Part shown: piece after piece, positions 42,926 to 51,636 of the stretch
Position numbering within the stretch: position 1 is the first letter of the stretch
Layout of the letters: the number at the start of each line of letters is the position of its first letter
Assembly: GCF_039822205.1 (NCBI RefSeq)
Contig: NZ_JBAGBW010000005.1
Span: forward strand, 25,689-89,688
Source: Thermodesulfobium sp. 4217-1
GTDB taxonomy: Bacteria; Thermodesulfobiota; Thermodesulfobiia; Thermodesulfobiales; Thermodesulfobiaceae
DNA length: 64,000 nt
Direction: 5' to 3'
Notes under the pieces: generated by a model
Told to the model about the DNA's origin: nothing
The model's input: only the letters and a program-made list of their open reading frames with translations
Databases searched by the model: none
Program-made: the position numbers and the translations under genes

Positions 42926-43357
42926 TTAGTCAAAAGGTGTATATTGAATATGATGATCTTTGATTACAAATACACCAAAATCTTTAAAAACAATCTTAGT
43001 TTCGGAAGTATTGTCAATTCTATGAAGTCTATAAATAAGTGACCTTACTACTCGATCCACCAAACTTTTTGAAAGATTTTCTTTAAGCGAAACAAGGTTA
43101 ACCAGATCAGACCTTAGCATCTCTGTGTCTAAGTCAAACTCATCAGATATATCGACAAAGAAAACTCTCGATCTTCCTTCGAAAGTCTGCTTCAAAGAAA
43201 AGGTTCCAAGGCCCTTTATTCTAACTCTTTTGCCAAGAAGAACCTGATTTTTTATTGAGACTAAAAAGGTCTCAATTATCCTCCTTACCTTAGAAATACC
43301 AATTTCTTCATCGTTTGATATATCCCTTACAAGGTCTCTTTCTCTAATCTCAAACAA
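42926..43357 (-). CDS. Tandem HU/IHF-like domain protein
   Basis: A 143-aa protein that reads as two HU-like units in one chain. The first has VRRIIETFLVSIKNQVLLG then VRIKGLGTFSLKQ; the second has LVDRVVRSLIYRLHRI then KIVFKDFGVFVIKDH. Both match the helix plus GFGTF-strand core of HU, but the DNA-binding arms are short. It may act as a single-chain dimer. TTG 43357 lies 9 nt from AAGGAGG; TTG 43363, at 3 nt, is the alternative. It is 66 nt after metF and 20 nt before the rhomboid gene. Confidence 0.68.
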   Translation of the reverse strand: MFEIRERDLVRDISNDEEIGISKVRRIIETFLVSIKNQVLLGKRVRIKGLGTFSLKQTFEGRSRVFFVDISDEFDLDTEMLRSDLVNLVSLKENLSKSLVDRVVRSLIYRLHRIDNTSETKIVFKDFGVFVIKDHHIQYTPFD

Positions 43358-43423
43358 CTTCAAAGACCTCCTTATAGCCTATTTGATACGATTAATCATA
43401 TAACTTTATCAACTTTTATAAAA

Positions 43424-44281
43424 CTACCAAAAGTTTTTAATAACCTTTGAACATAGTTCAAACTGATTTAGAGTGTAAAAGTGAAAAAACTTGACGCCCT
43501 CTTTAATCAATTCAGAACACTGTTCTGTAGCATATTCAATTCCAATTTTTCTCATATCTTCATGCGAAGAAGATCTTGCCATAGAATCTTCTAACTTTTT
43601 TGGAATCTCAACCTTACAAAATTTTGCGAATTCTTTTATCTTTTCGAAGTTTGCAATAGGAATAATACCAGGAACCAGAGTAATGTTTATTCCTCTTTTT
43701 AACACAAGATCTCTGTACCTTAAAAAATGTGAGTTATCAAAAAACATCTGACTTATAGCAAAATCAGCAAACTTCATTTTCTCAAGACAACAATCAAAGT
43801 CTTCTTCGTAACTCTTTGCCTGAGAGTGGCCTTCAGGGTAAAAGGCTACTCCTATAGAAAAGTGATCGAAGTACTCTCTAACATATTTTACAAGGTCAAT
43901 TGCATGTTTAAATTCACCCTTATTAATATCAAAGTTTTTGTCATCTTTTGGCGGATCGCCCCTAAGTGCCAAAAGATTAAAGACTCCAAGCTCGTCATAT
44001 TCCCTTATTAGGGAGTTAATCAAATCTTTCGTTGCGCCAATACAAGTTAAGTGTGGCATAACAGCAAATGCCTTAAGAGAGTTAACAAATTTAACAATTT
44101 CAAAAGTCTTGTTTTGCGTAGTTCCGCCAGCACCGTATGTTATTGAAGCAAACAGTGGTTTAAGATCTATATATTTTCTCATTATCTCCTTAAATTTCTC
44201 TTCTTGCTCTATCTCTTTTGGAGGGAAAAATTCAAGAGAAAAACCTGTATTTTCACTTTTGTACCTTTCTTTTATCCTCAA
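43424..44281 (-). CDS. metF: Methylenetetrahydrofolate reductase, MetF
   Basis: A 285-aa FAD enzyme of the MetF family, reducing methylene-THF to methyl-THF for methionine synthesis or the acetyl-CoA pathway. Motifs are FSLEFFPPK, ITYGAGGTTQNKT, HLTCIGAT, LALRGDPPKDD and ISQMFFDNSHFLRY. The usual length fits. It starts with TTG after AAGGAGA. No metV or acs gene is nearby, so which pathway it serves is open. Confidence 0.93.
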   Translation of the reverse strand: MRIKERYKSENTGFSLEFFPPKEIEQEEKFKEIMRKYIDLKPLFASITYGAGGTTQNKTFEIVKFVNSLKAFAVMPHLTCIGATKDLINSLIREYDELGVFNLLALRGDPPKDDKNFDINKGEFKHAIDLVKYVREYFDHFSIGVAFYPEGHSQAKSYEEDFDCCLEKMKFADFAISQMFFDNSHFLRYRDLVLKRGINITLVPGIIPIANFEKIKEFAKFCKVEIPKKLEDSMARSSSHEDMRKIGIEYATEQCSELIKEGVKFFHFYTLNQFELCSKVIKNFW

Positions 44282-44633
44282 ATTATTCTCCTTTCTTGGC
44301 CATAAGCCCTTTGCTAAAATAGTTAGATTTTATCATATAAATATAATTTTTTAAATTTTATATTTTTACTTATAACCAAAAATATTGCAGCTGTTAAAAC
44401 TTTTTTTATATCAGCACTATAATAAAAATATCCTTTGTCTAAATAAAAATCGTACAAATGTTTTTAATAAGCTAATATTTAAACAAAAATATAAGATATT
44501 GGCTCAAAAAACACAAATTGTTAAAATATTTACCTCTTTATGCTCATTATAAAATATCAAAGATTTCTTCACCAAATAGTATATTTACATGCTATAATAA
44601 TTGACAGTTAATTAAATTTAAGGAGGAATTACT
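44282..44633. other. Intergenic region upstream of the DUF1858 gene
   Basis: About 350 AT-rich bases between divergent metF and the DUF1858 gene. Apart from the extended -10 near the right end, nothing was recognised. Confidence 0.45.
44590..44598 (+). promoter_or_regulatory. Extended -10 promoter of the DUF1858 gene
   Basis: TGCTATAAT is a perfect extended -10 element, 35 nt before the TTG start and followed by AAGGAGG. Confidence 0.65.
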
Positions 44634-44846
44634 TTGGATCAAATAACAAAAGATTCTAATCTTTTACAGGTTGTAAAAGACTTTCCTGAAACAATTCCAG
44701 TTTTCATGTCCTTTGGTTTAGGTTGCATAGGATGTGCCGTTGCAAAATATGAAACGGTTGAGCAAGGAGCAAACGGTCACGGCATAAACGCAGACGCTTT
44801 AGTAGAGGAATTAAATAAAACCGTTAACAAGAAAGTTGCAAAATAA
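44634..44846 (+). CDS. DUF1858-domain protein
   Basis: A 70-aa protein of the DUF1858 family, also found as a domain beside hybrid-cluster proteins and ScdA. The conserved block is GCIGCAVAKYETVEQGANGH (near residue 31), with the Cys-x2-Cys pair. It may bind a metal or small redox partner; no function is proved. The start is TTG at 44634 with AAGGAGG 7 nt upstream. It has its own promoter and terminator. Confidence 0.9.
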   Translation: MDQITKDSNLLQVVKDFPETIPVFMSFGLGCIGCAVAKYETVEQGANGHGINADALVEELNKTVNKKVAK

Positions 44847-44851
44847 ATTTT

Positions 44852-44877
44852 AGGGCAGGTTTATCCTGCCCTTTTTT
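44852..44877 (+). terminator. Rho-independent terminator of the DUF1858 gene
   Basis: AGGGCAGG (44852-44859), loop TTTAT, CCTGCCCT (44865-44872), then a T run. It lies 6 nt after the stop codon. Confidence 0.93.
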
Positions 44878-45430
44878 ATAACCCCAGCTCTTTTGAGTAC
44901 AGCAACATGCCAGCATGAGCGAGCTCAACAAATTCTTCTAATTCCATTGGCAAGTACTTACATATTAATATTTTTTCTCTATTTGCGCCCTTTGCAAAGC
45001 CCTTTTCATGAAACCTTCTGCAAATAAAGTCTGCGTTAATAGAGCTTAATTTTTTGTCTGGATGAATCAGAGCACTAGCAACCACAAGACCGCTTACTGC
45101 ATCAGAGCAGACAATTGCAGCTTCATCAAATGATTCTATATCTTCAAGCCTGCTCTTTCTGTGAGCCAAAACTATATTGCAGACACCTTCTTCAAATCCG
45201 TTTTCATGAAGGATCTTTGAGCCAATTATCGCATGATTTTCAGGATCTTTTTCTGTCAACTCATAGTCAATATCGTGCATTAACCCAGCAGTTCTATATA
45301 AATCCATATTTCTGTCAAACTTCACGGCAATAGCCTCCATTACGGCTTCAACCGCAATGGAGTGCTTTATCATATAATCTTTTTTAAGATACTTCTTTAA
45401 AAGTTCAATATTTTGATCTCTGGAGTTCAT
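44876..45430 (-). CDS. HD-domain phosphohydrolase-like protein
   Basis: A 184-aa HD-domain protein. Metal motifs are [18 protein letters not shown] (the HD pair, near residue 51), [11 protein letters not shown] and IVCSDAVSG. Such enzymes hydrolyse nucleotides or phosphates; the substrate is unknown. It overlaps glyA by 4 nt, so translation is coupled. Confidence 0.85.
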   Translation of the reverse strand: MNSRDQNIELLKKYLKKDYMIKHSIAVEAVMEAIAVKFDRNMDLYRTAGLMHDIDYELTEKDPENHAIIGSKILHENGFEEGVCNIVLAHRKSRLEDIESFDEAAIVCSDAVSGLVVASALIHPDKKLSSINADFICRRFHEKGFAKGANREKILICKYLPMELEEFVELAHAGMLLYSKELGL

Positions 45431-46677
45431 CTGTCAAGCTCTGGATACAAAGGAAATTGTAGACAAAGCTCATCTACCCTTTTTTTAAGCTCATCCAATT
45501 TTTGTTCATTATCTCTAAAATCTATAGCATCTGACATTATGTTGCCGATTTCTATCATCTCTGGTTCTTTCATCCCCCTAGTAGTCAAGGCAGGCGTACC
45601 AACCCTTATGCCGCTTGCTTTCCATGGAGGCTCTGGATCAAATGGTATACTATTTTTGTTTACCGTGATGCCAATCTTAGCAAAAAGCGCCTCTGCATCT
45701 TTTCCTGATATATTTGACGCCCTCATATCTATCAGTATAAGGTGGTTGTCAGTGCCGCCGCTTACCAGTCTTAATCCTCTTGAGTTCATAGTTTCAGCCA
45801 AAGCTTTTGCGTTTTTCATTATCTGTTCGCCATATTTTTTAAAACCTGGAGTCATAGCCTCTTTAAATGCCACTGCCTTTGCAGCGATTATGTGCATCAA
45901 AGGTCCGCCCTGATTTCCAGGAAAAACGGATTTATCGATTCTATCTTTAAATTCTTCTTTGCAAAGTATAAATCCAGATCTTGGCCCCCTTAAAGTCTTA
46001 TGGGTTGTAGACGTGACTACATCTGAACAAGGAACGGGTGATGGATGCAAACCTGTTGCAACCAGCCCAGCAATGTGAGCCATATCGACCATAAGAAGAG
46101 CACCAACCTCTTTTGCTATCTGAGAAAATTTCTCAAAATCTATCGTTCGAGGGTATGCGCTTGCTCCCGCAACAATAAGCTTAGGCTTGTTCTTCCTTGC
46201 TAAATCTAAAACCTCATCAAAATCGATAGTCTCAGTATCTTTTCTTACTCCGTAGTGAATCACATTAAACCACTTTCCAGAAACTGTTACCTGACTTCCG
46301 TGTGAAAGATGACCACCCTGATCGAGTCTCATGCCCATATATGTATCACCAGGATTTAAAAGTGCAAAATATACCGCAAGATTCGCTTGAGTTCCTGAAT
46401 GTGGCTGTACATTTGCATGCTCTGCACCAAAAAGCTGTTTTGCCCTCTCTCTTGCCAGATTTTCAACAACGTCCACACATTCGCAGCCACCATAGTATCT
46501 CTTGCCAGGGAGTCCTTCTGCGTATTTGTTCGTCAAAACAGTACCCATCGCCTCAAGCACTGCTGGTGAAGTAAAGTTTTCTGAAGCAATAAGTTCCAAA
46601 CCATTTCTCTGTCTGCCAACCTCACACATTACTGCTTTGAAAACTTCCTCGTCTGTCATCCTTAAAAAGTTAAGCAA
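45427..46677 (-). CDS. glyA: Serine hydroxymethyltransferase, GlyA
   Basis: A 416-aa PLP enzyme that interconverts serine and glycine with methylene-THF. Motifs are [14 protein letters not shown], the PLP lysine in [13 protein letters not shown], and [12 protein letters not shown] start it at TTG 46677, 8 nt after AAGGAGG; a TTG at 46701 would lie upstream of that site, and ATG 46659 is the alternative. It links to folate C1 flow with MetF. The next upstream gene is Sua5/YrdC, 30 nt away. Confidence 0.95.
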   Translation of the reverse strand: MLNFLRMTDEEVFKAVMCEVGRQRNGLELIASENFTSPAVLEAMGTVLTNKYAEGLPGKRYYGGCECVDVVENLARERAKQLFGAEHANVQPHSGTQANLAVYFALLNPGDTYMGMRLDQGGHLSHGSQVTVSGKWFNVIHYGVRKDTETIDFDEVLDLARKNKPKLIVAGASAYPRTIDFEKFSQIAKEVGALLMVDMAHIAGLVATGLHPSPVPCSDVVTSTTHKTLRGPRSGFILCKEEFKDRIDKSVFPGNQGGPLMHIIAAKAVAFKEAMTPGFKKYGEQIMKNAKALAETMNSRGLRLVSGGTDNHLILIDMRASNISGKDAEALFAKIGITVNKNSIPFDPEPPWKASGIRVGTPALTTRGMKEPEMIEIGNIMSDAIDFRDNEQKLDELKKRVDELCLQFPLYPELDR

Positions 46678-46707
46678 CTCGACAACCTCCTTAATTAACA
46701 ATAAAAA

Positions 46708-47337
46708 TTATTTCTTTAACAAAACTCTTCTTACCACATCTTTCGCAATGACTCCATCTCTTAATACCTCAAGTCCTTTTTCTATCTTTACAACAGTAGA
46801 AGAAGCAAGGTAAACAAGATCGCCTTTTATACTAAAATCTATCTGTTTCAATAGAGTTTTATCTATATCATCAATGGATAACGGATTGATTTTACCACTA
46901 ATATTTGCACTTGTCCCTATAATTGGGAAGTTAACTTCTTCAAAAATCTTCATTATTACAGGATGAGAAACAACTCTTAGAGCGACAAAGCCATCACATG
47001 CAACTCTTTCAGAAAAGTTAAAATTAAAAAAAAGTCTCGATACTATAGTTAGAGGACCAGGCCAAAAGGTAGATGCAAGCCTCAGAAATATATTTTTATC
47101 AGTATAATTAAAATTGCCATTTTCAAGTAACCAGGTCAGCGAAGGGACAAAAACCGGAAAGCTTTTATCTGGCAACCTTTTTTTCACATCAAAGATACGC
47201 GCAGACACTTCTTCAGACCTTGCATCTCCAGTCAGAGCAAAAAGAGTATCTGTGGGGACTATGCCAATCTTACAATCTTTAATCTTATCAGCAACGCTTT
47301 CATTATTAAAACTCTTTTTCAATTCTAAGCCATCCAC
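46708..47337 (-). CDS. tsaC: Sua5/YrdC-type threonylcarbamoyl-AMP synthase
   Basis: A 209-aa protein of the Sua5/YciO/YrdC family. Motifs are IVPTDTLFALTGDA, KRLPDKSFPVFV, FWPGPLTIV and GTSANISG. It makes threonylcarbamoyl-AMP for the t6A37 tRNA modification. It starts with GTG at 47337 inside the end of the preceding gene (13-nt overlap), so it is translationally coupled. Confidence 0.9.
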   Translation of the reverse strand: MDGLELKKSFNNESVADKIKDCKIGIVPTDTLFALTGDARSEEVSARIFDVKKRLPDKSFPVFVPSLTWLLENGNFNYTDKNIFLRLASTFWPGPLTIVSRLFFNFNFSERVACDGFVALRVVSHPVIMKIFEEVNFPIIGTSANISGKINPLSIDDIDKTLLKQIDFSIKGDLVYLASSTVVKIEKGLEVLRDGVIAKDVVRRVLLKK

Positions 47338-47654
47338 ATTATATCTGTAGCAAAGGCAAAAAATGTATCAGGTTTATTTGCCTCACCAAAAATTTTTTCA
47401 GCTATTTTTTTTATCTCTTCAAGCTTTGAGTCGTCTAAAACAAAAAATAAAAATGTTTTTTCTTTAACCTCGTCTGCAGACATAATCTTTTCAATAGATT
47501 GAAAAAGTGATTCCTCTGAAAGAAGGGTAGATTTTCCAAAACCGCTGCAATCAGAAAAGGTAACGCAAGGTATTCCCAATCTTGCAAGATCTTGTAAGAA
47601 TTCAGGCAATAGATCTTTATTATCAACGACCATAAAAGTGGCAACTTTGCTCAA
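47325..47654 (-). CDS. PII-like small protein
   Basis: A 109-aa protein that resembles the PII/CutA-like ferredoxin fold: LLPEFLQDLARLGIPCVTFSD near the start, with the GFGKSTLL loop in the place of the PII T-loop region, and a terminal hydrophobic strand FFAFATDIM. I start it at TTG 47654, 5 nt after GGAGG. A function cannot be assigned. It overlaps the Sua5 gene by 13 nt. Confidence 0.5.
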   Translation of the reverse strand: MSKVATFMVVDNKDLLPEFLQDLARLGIPCVTFSDCSGFGKSTLLSEESLFQSIEKIMSADEVKEKTFLFFVLDDSKLEEIKKIAEKIFGEANKPDTFFAFATDIMWMA

Positions 47655-47692
47655 ATTTACCTCCAATCATCCTGATTTTATTAATTATAACC

Positions 47693-48859
47693 TCATTGTG
47701 TTCTATAGAAAGCTTTTAGTAGTAAAGGCGTTATCATAGTAGTAAGTATTGCAACCACAATTAACACAGAAAAGACCGATCTCGATAGAACAGTGCTCGT
47801 TAGCCCGATAGTTGCAACTATTATAGCCACTTCTCCTCTTGAAATCATACCCACGCCAACTCTCAAGGAATCCACAATGCTAAATCTGGTAACAAATGCC
47901 CCAAAACCACAGCCAATTATCTTTGTTAAAACCGCTATCAAGAATATTATCAAGGCATAAAAGTAAAGCCCGGCTTCTAAGCCGCCCTTTTCAACATACA
48001 GGCCTACACTGAAAAAAAATAAAGGCGCAAAAATTGAATAAGTTAGCGTACTCATCCTATCAGAAATTCTCTCGTTATATTCTGTAAAAGATACCATAGC
48101 ACCAAGCAAATACGATCCAGTAATGGCAGCAAGCGAACCAAAGACCTCAGCAGACCAGGAATATATTATTATTAGAGCAATCGTACCAGCGACCAAGGGT
48201 TTTGATACCTTTAGCCTTGAAAAAAAATCCAAATAGCGCTTAAGAAAAAGTTTTGCTAAAAGTATGGCTACGAATAAATAGCCGAAAATTCTGAAGAGCA
48301 AAAAGAGGATGTTCCCCCTCCCAAGCTCAAATGCTATTACCAAAGACAAAATAATTATGCCTAAAACGTCATCAATAATAGCAGCTCCCAATATGGTCAT
48401 GCCAACCTTACTTCTTAATTTCCCAAGCTCCATCAATGTCTGTGCAGAAATACTAACAGAGGTAGCTGTCAAAACTGCCCCAACGAAAACCGATTCTGAA
48501 ATCCCAAAACCCGAATATAGCGAAAAGGCAGCTCCAAAAAAAAGAGGCAGTATCACCCCAAAGCTTGCAGAAGAAAAGGCAGCTAACCCAACCTTTTTCA
48601 ATTCTTTTAGATCCGTCTGCAAACCAGCAAGAAACATTAGAAATATGACCCCTATTTCAGAAAATAAAGCTATAAATTCGTTCATATGAACAACATTTAA
48701 TATTGCAGGACCAAATACAAGCCCCGCCAAAAGCTCGCCAAACACTGCAGGTTGGCCAAATTTCGCGCTTATATTCCCAGATAATTTTGATAAAAAAAGT
48801 ATAAAAGCAAAAATTGGGAGAAAATTTAAAACAGCTTCTCTTTCCAGATAAACCTCCAC
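47693..48859 (-). CDS. CPA2-family cation:proton antiporter
   Basis: A 388-aa antiporter with about 12 helices. FGELLAGLVFGPAILN near the N terminus, GVILPLFFGAAFSLYSGF, and TATSVSISAQTLMELGKLRS are family marks; ILGAAIIDDVLGIIILSLV holds the conserved DD pair. It exchanges Na+ or K+ for protons. The start is GTG at 48859; GGAGG lies just inside it, so the true start may be a few codons later. It overlaps the upstream gene by 34 nt, which couples them. Confidence 0.88.
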   Translation of the reverse strand: MEVYLEREAVLNFLPIFAFILFLSKLSGNISAKFGQPAVFGELLAGLVFGPAILNVVHMNEFIALFSEIGVIFLMFLAGLQTDLKELKKVGLAAFSSASFGVILPLFFGAAFSLYSGFGISESVFVGAVLTATSVSISAQTLMELGKLRSKVGMTILGAAIIDDVLGIIILSLVIAFELGRGNILFLLFRIFGYLFVAILLAKLFLKRYLDFFSRLKVSKPLVAGTIALIIIYSWSAEVFGSLAAITGSYLLGAMVSFTEYNERISDRMSTLTYSIFAPLFFFSVGLYVEKGGLEAGLYFYALIIFLIAVLTKIIGCGFGAFVTRFSIVDSLRVGVGMISRGEVAIIVATIGLTSTVLSRSVFSVLIVVAILTTMITPLLLKAFYRTQ

Positions 48860-49806
48860 TTATAGAGGAAATTTTTGTAAAATTGATCGCCTACAAAATA
48901 AAATAGGTAGCAAAAAACAAGAACTGTTCTAAAATCAAAGAAATACATCTCTCCAATATATTTAAACACAAGATAAATAAGTATGGAAAAAAATATATCT
49001 CCAAAAAAGATGCCAGCAAAAAAAGAAATAACCGAAAAAGCTATATATAAATATGGATAATAAGCGCCAGTGATGTTCATCACGAAATCAGAGAACATTT
49101 CTATATAGCCATAATGCGCTATATAACCAAAGAGCACACAAAGAAGCAAAAAATAAAATATCCCGCTATTTGCAGAGTACATATCAATTTTTACAGATTT
49201 TATGTCAATTTTGTATCTTAAAAAGCCTATAATTACAAAAATTAATGCTGCCACACCTATAACCTGATCCATATAGGTGTAAACAACCGAGAGAACAGTA
49301 AAAAGAGTGATATAAAACAAAAATTCTCTTTCTTTTAAAGTCTTTAATACATCAAGTCTATGATTTTTTAAAATATAGATTAGATAGAAAATTAAACTTG
49401 CAGCTATCAAAGGATAGAAAAATTGCAGATATGAAAAATAATTTACTCCAGATACACAAAAAAAATACAAAATGGGAATAGAAGAAAATGGGAATAACCA
49501 TTTTGAAAACAAATTGGTTATTTTACCTTCAGAGCCCCCCATATCCACAAATATTTTAGCTAAAGAGAGAACATTCTCTTTACCATTTGCGACATGTTCG
49601 ATAAAGTCCCTAACAAAGGGCAGAGCTAAAAGCGCAAGCAAAAAATTTAGATCAAATAAATAATATATAGGCAGGATCTGATAACTTCGCGTGGCAAGCA
49701 CCAAACAAACAACCAGAGCAAGCGAGAGAAAGGGCCTAAGCTTTAATCTAGAAAGAAGCAATATTGCTATATTTATATAAAATAAAGTTAAAAATATCTG
49801 CTGCAT
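48826..49806 (-). CDS. Orphan polytopic membrane protein upstream of the antiporter
   Basis: A 326-aa hydrophobic protein with about nine membrane helices and little polar sequence. I recognise no family. Two acidic residues in helices (VFGYIAHYGYIEMFSDFV) may be functional. I start it at ATG 49806, 5 nt after GGAG; ATG 49818 is the alternative. Its 34-nt overlap with the CPA2 antiporter suggests that both work together, perhaps as a transporter partner. Confidence 0.6.
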   Translation of the reverse strand: MQQIFLTLFYINIAILLLSRLKLRPFLSLALVVCLVLATRSYQILPIYYLFDLNFLLALLALPFVRDFIEHVANGKENVLSLAKIFVDMGGSEGKITNLFSKWLFPFSSIPILYFFCVSGVNYFSYLQFFYPLIAASLIFYLIYILKNHRLDVLKTLKEREFLFYITLFTVLSVVYTYMDQVIGVAALIFVIIGFLRYKIDIKSVKIDMYSANSGIFYFLLLCVLFGYIAHYGYIEMFSDFVMNITGAYYPYLYIAFSVISFFAGIFFGDIFFSILIYLVFKYIGEMYFFDFRTVLVFCYLFYFVGDQFYKNFLYKWRFIWKEKLF

Positions 49807-49901
49807 TTGTTCTCCCATAATTTTTTAAATCTGATAGCTATTTTAACACAAATCCTAAAAGTCCAGAGAAATAGCTGATAAAAATATAAGCCTATAGTTC
49901 G

Positions 49902-50501
49902 TTAAAGTTCTAATATTATATTCTTCACATCCATACAAATCTCACCCAAATCAAGCATTGAATTTATTAAGCAAACCTTTTCGTAGGCAACAATTTTGTC
50001 AACTGTAATTTCTGTTTCTTTTATTATGCCTTTATCTAAATAAAACTGCCTTTTGGTTCCATTTAGCAAATAGCTTTCAGGTGTATGCCATATACCATTT
50101 TTATATAATGCAATATTGGAATATGAGGTATCGGTCACAAAATTATTTTTAATTATCAAGATCTCTTCAGAACTCTTAATATGTTTTTTTAAATTATCAA
50201 AGACTTCTCTGTCAAAGAACTTATAGCTGTATTCTATTTCATTAGCAGACATTAATTTTAAAGAATCTATCTTTCTAATAGAATAGCTGTCAATACTTAT
50301 ACTTTCTACACCTCTACCATAAATAATTCTGCACTTAAATCGCCCATTGTTATAATTTTCTTGGTTAGGCAATACACTCTCAATATCTATATTACACTTT
50401 CCAAAAAATTCCTTTTGAGCAGCATTAACTCTTTTTTGATGATACTCAAGGTTTAAGTAGCTTGAGTTATATAATTTTATCGTCTCAATAAATTGGCACA
50501 T
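49902..50501 (-). CDS. pabC: Aminodeoxychorismate lyase-like, PabC (class IV aminotransferase)
   Basis: A 199-aa short class IV PLP protein. The N terminus (MCQFIETIKLYN), the catalytic-lysine region KLMSANEIEYSYK and TDTSYSNIALY match PabC, which releases p-aminobenzoate from aminodeoxychorismate. It is shorter than most (about 270 aa) and the first domain is cut down, so activity needs proof. ATG 50501 follows GAGAAG; TTG 50513 is the alternative. It overlaps pabB by 17 nt. Confidence 0.78.
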   Translation of the reverse strand: MCQFIETIKLYNSSYLNLEYHQKRVNAAQKEFFGKCNIDIESVLPNQENYNNGRFKCRIIYGRGVESISIDSYSIRKIDSLKLMSANEIEYSYKFFDREVFDNLKKHIKSSEEILIIKNNFVTDTSYSNIALYKNGIWHTPESYLLNGTKRQFYLDKGIIKETEITVDKIVAYEKVCLINSMLDLGEICMDVKNIILEL

Positions 50502-51474
50502 ATATCTTCTCAATCAATTCTTGATATTCTTTTTCAATATCGCTATATATGGTTATTCCGCCGCCGCTTTTAAAGAATAGCTTATTGTTTATATTTTCTA
50601 TAAACCTTATCAATACATAACTTTCTAAATTATTTCCATCAAAATACCCTCCAACCCCTGTATAATATCCCCTTTTATATGTCTCTACCTCCTTTATCTT
50701 TTTAATTGTAGCCTCTTTTGGGGCTCCGCTAATTGATCCAGCAGGCAACAAATGCGCTATTATATTGCCCAATCTCTTTTTGTAATCACTTCCCAAATAA
50801 CCACATATCTCAGAGCTGGTTTGATAAAGCTCTCCATTAATGGTATGAATTTTAGAAAAATATCTAAACTGGCTTACCTTTATATTGTTAGCGATTCTTC
50901 CAAGATCATTTCTAATTAGATCTACAATAGTAGCGTGTTCTGCTATCTCTTTTTCATCATTCTCTAAAATTTTTTTGGCATTTGGTATCTTTGCGTCTAT
51001 CGTTCCCTTCATTGGATAGGCGAATATAAACCCATTTTTAATTCTAACAAATATCTCAGGCGAAAAGCAGGTAAACGAATCTTTAACGTAGAGCTTAAAT
51101 TTAGACTTGCTCATCAAAAATATTTCAAAAAGACTAAGATTCGTATAAATTTCAGTCTGGAAAGTTAGATTTATTAGGTATGAGTATCCATCTCTTTCGT
51201 ATTTCTGAACTGACTCAAAAGCCTTTTTGTATTCTGCCATAGAAACTGGAAAGCTTTCAAAAATTATTTTTTTATTATCTTGTTTAACATTGTGATAAAC
51301 ATCTTCGTAGTTTTTAAAATTATTTATGTCAAAAAAAATGTCATTTGAAAAAAGTTTATCGCCATGTAAAATTTTAAATTCATCCGACTCAAAATTTATC
51401 ATGAAAAAAAATGGGACCGATTTTAAGGATAGCTTATTAAACTGCTCTATAAATTCATTTGTACAAGAAAACAT
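50485..51474 (-). CDS. pabB: Aminodeoxychorismate synthase component I, PabB
   Basis: A 329-aa chorismate-binding enzyme. Motifs are YSYLINLTFQTEI, FAYPMKGTIDA, DLIRNDLGRIA, LLPAGSISGAPKEATI and GYYTGVGGYFDG. It aminates chorismate for folate synthesis with a glutamine amidotransferase that is not nearby. It lacks the N-terminal half of a full TrpE-like chain. No Shine-Dalgarno: TTTACA-17-TAGAAT ends 7 nt before ATG 51474, suggesting leaderless expression. Confidence 0.92.
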   Translation of the reverse strand: MFSCTNEFIEQFNKLSLKSVPFFFMINFESDEFKILHGDKLFSNDIFFDINNFKNYEDVYHNVKQDNKKIIFESFPVSMAEYKKAFESVQKYERDGYSYLINLTFQTEIYTNLSLFEIFLMSKSKFKLYVKDSFTCFSPEIFVRIKNGFIFAYPMKGTIDAKIPNAKKILENDEKEIAEHATIVDLIRNDLGRIANNIKVSQFRYFSKIHTINGELYQTSSEICGYLGSDYKKRLGNIIAHLLPAGSISGAPKEATIKKIKEVETYKRGYYTGVGGYFDGNNLESYVLIRFIENINNKLFFKSGGGITIYSDIEKEYQELIEKIYVPIY

Positions 51475-51510
51475 AAGCTATATTCTACAAATTAAAAATA
51501 TTATTGTAAA
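51475..51510 (-). promoter_or_regulatory. Promoter of pabB, probably leaderless
   Basis: Minus-strand TTTACA (51505-51510) and TAGAAT (51482-51487), 17 bp apart, ending 7 nt before the ATG. No ribosome site. Confidence 0.6.
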
Positions 51511-51561
51511 TCTTGTAAGCCTGATATAAAAACAATAATTTACTTAGTTAAAGCTAGCCTG

Positions 51562-51570
51562 TGTTATGAT
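51562..51570 (+). promoter_or_regulatory. Possible extended -10 promoter of the glycerate kinase gene
   Basis: TGTTATGAT fits an extended -10 (TGN + TATGAT), about 64 nt before the ATG. No clear -35 was seen. Confidence 0.4.
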
Positions 51571-51601
51571 TTATTTAAACAATTGTTACAATATTAAACC
51601 A

Positions 51602-51636
51602 AAGGAGGAAGAGCTTTTTGCTCTATATCAAACATG
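51602..51636 (+). promoter_or_regulatory. Shine-Dalgarno separated from the ATG by a hairpin
   Basis: AAGGAGGA (51602-51609) lies 24 nt before the ATG at 51634, too far for normal initiation. Between them AGAGC-TTTTT-GCTCT (51610-51624) forms a 5-bp hairpin; when it folds, the gap becomes about 9 nt. No in-frame start codon lies nearer. This looks like a folded spacer, with possible control. Confidence 0.6.
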
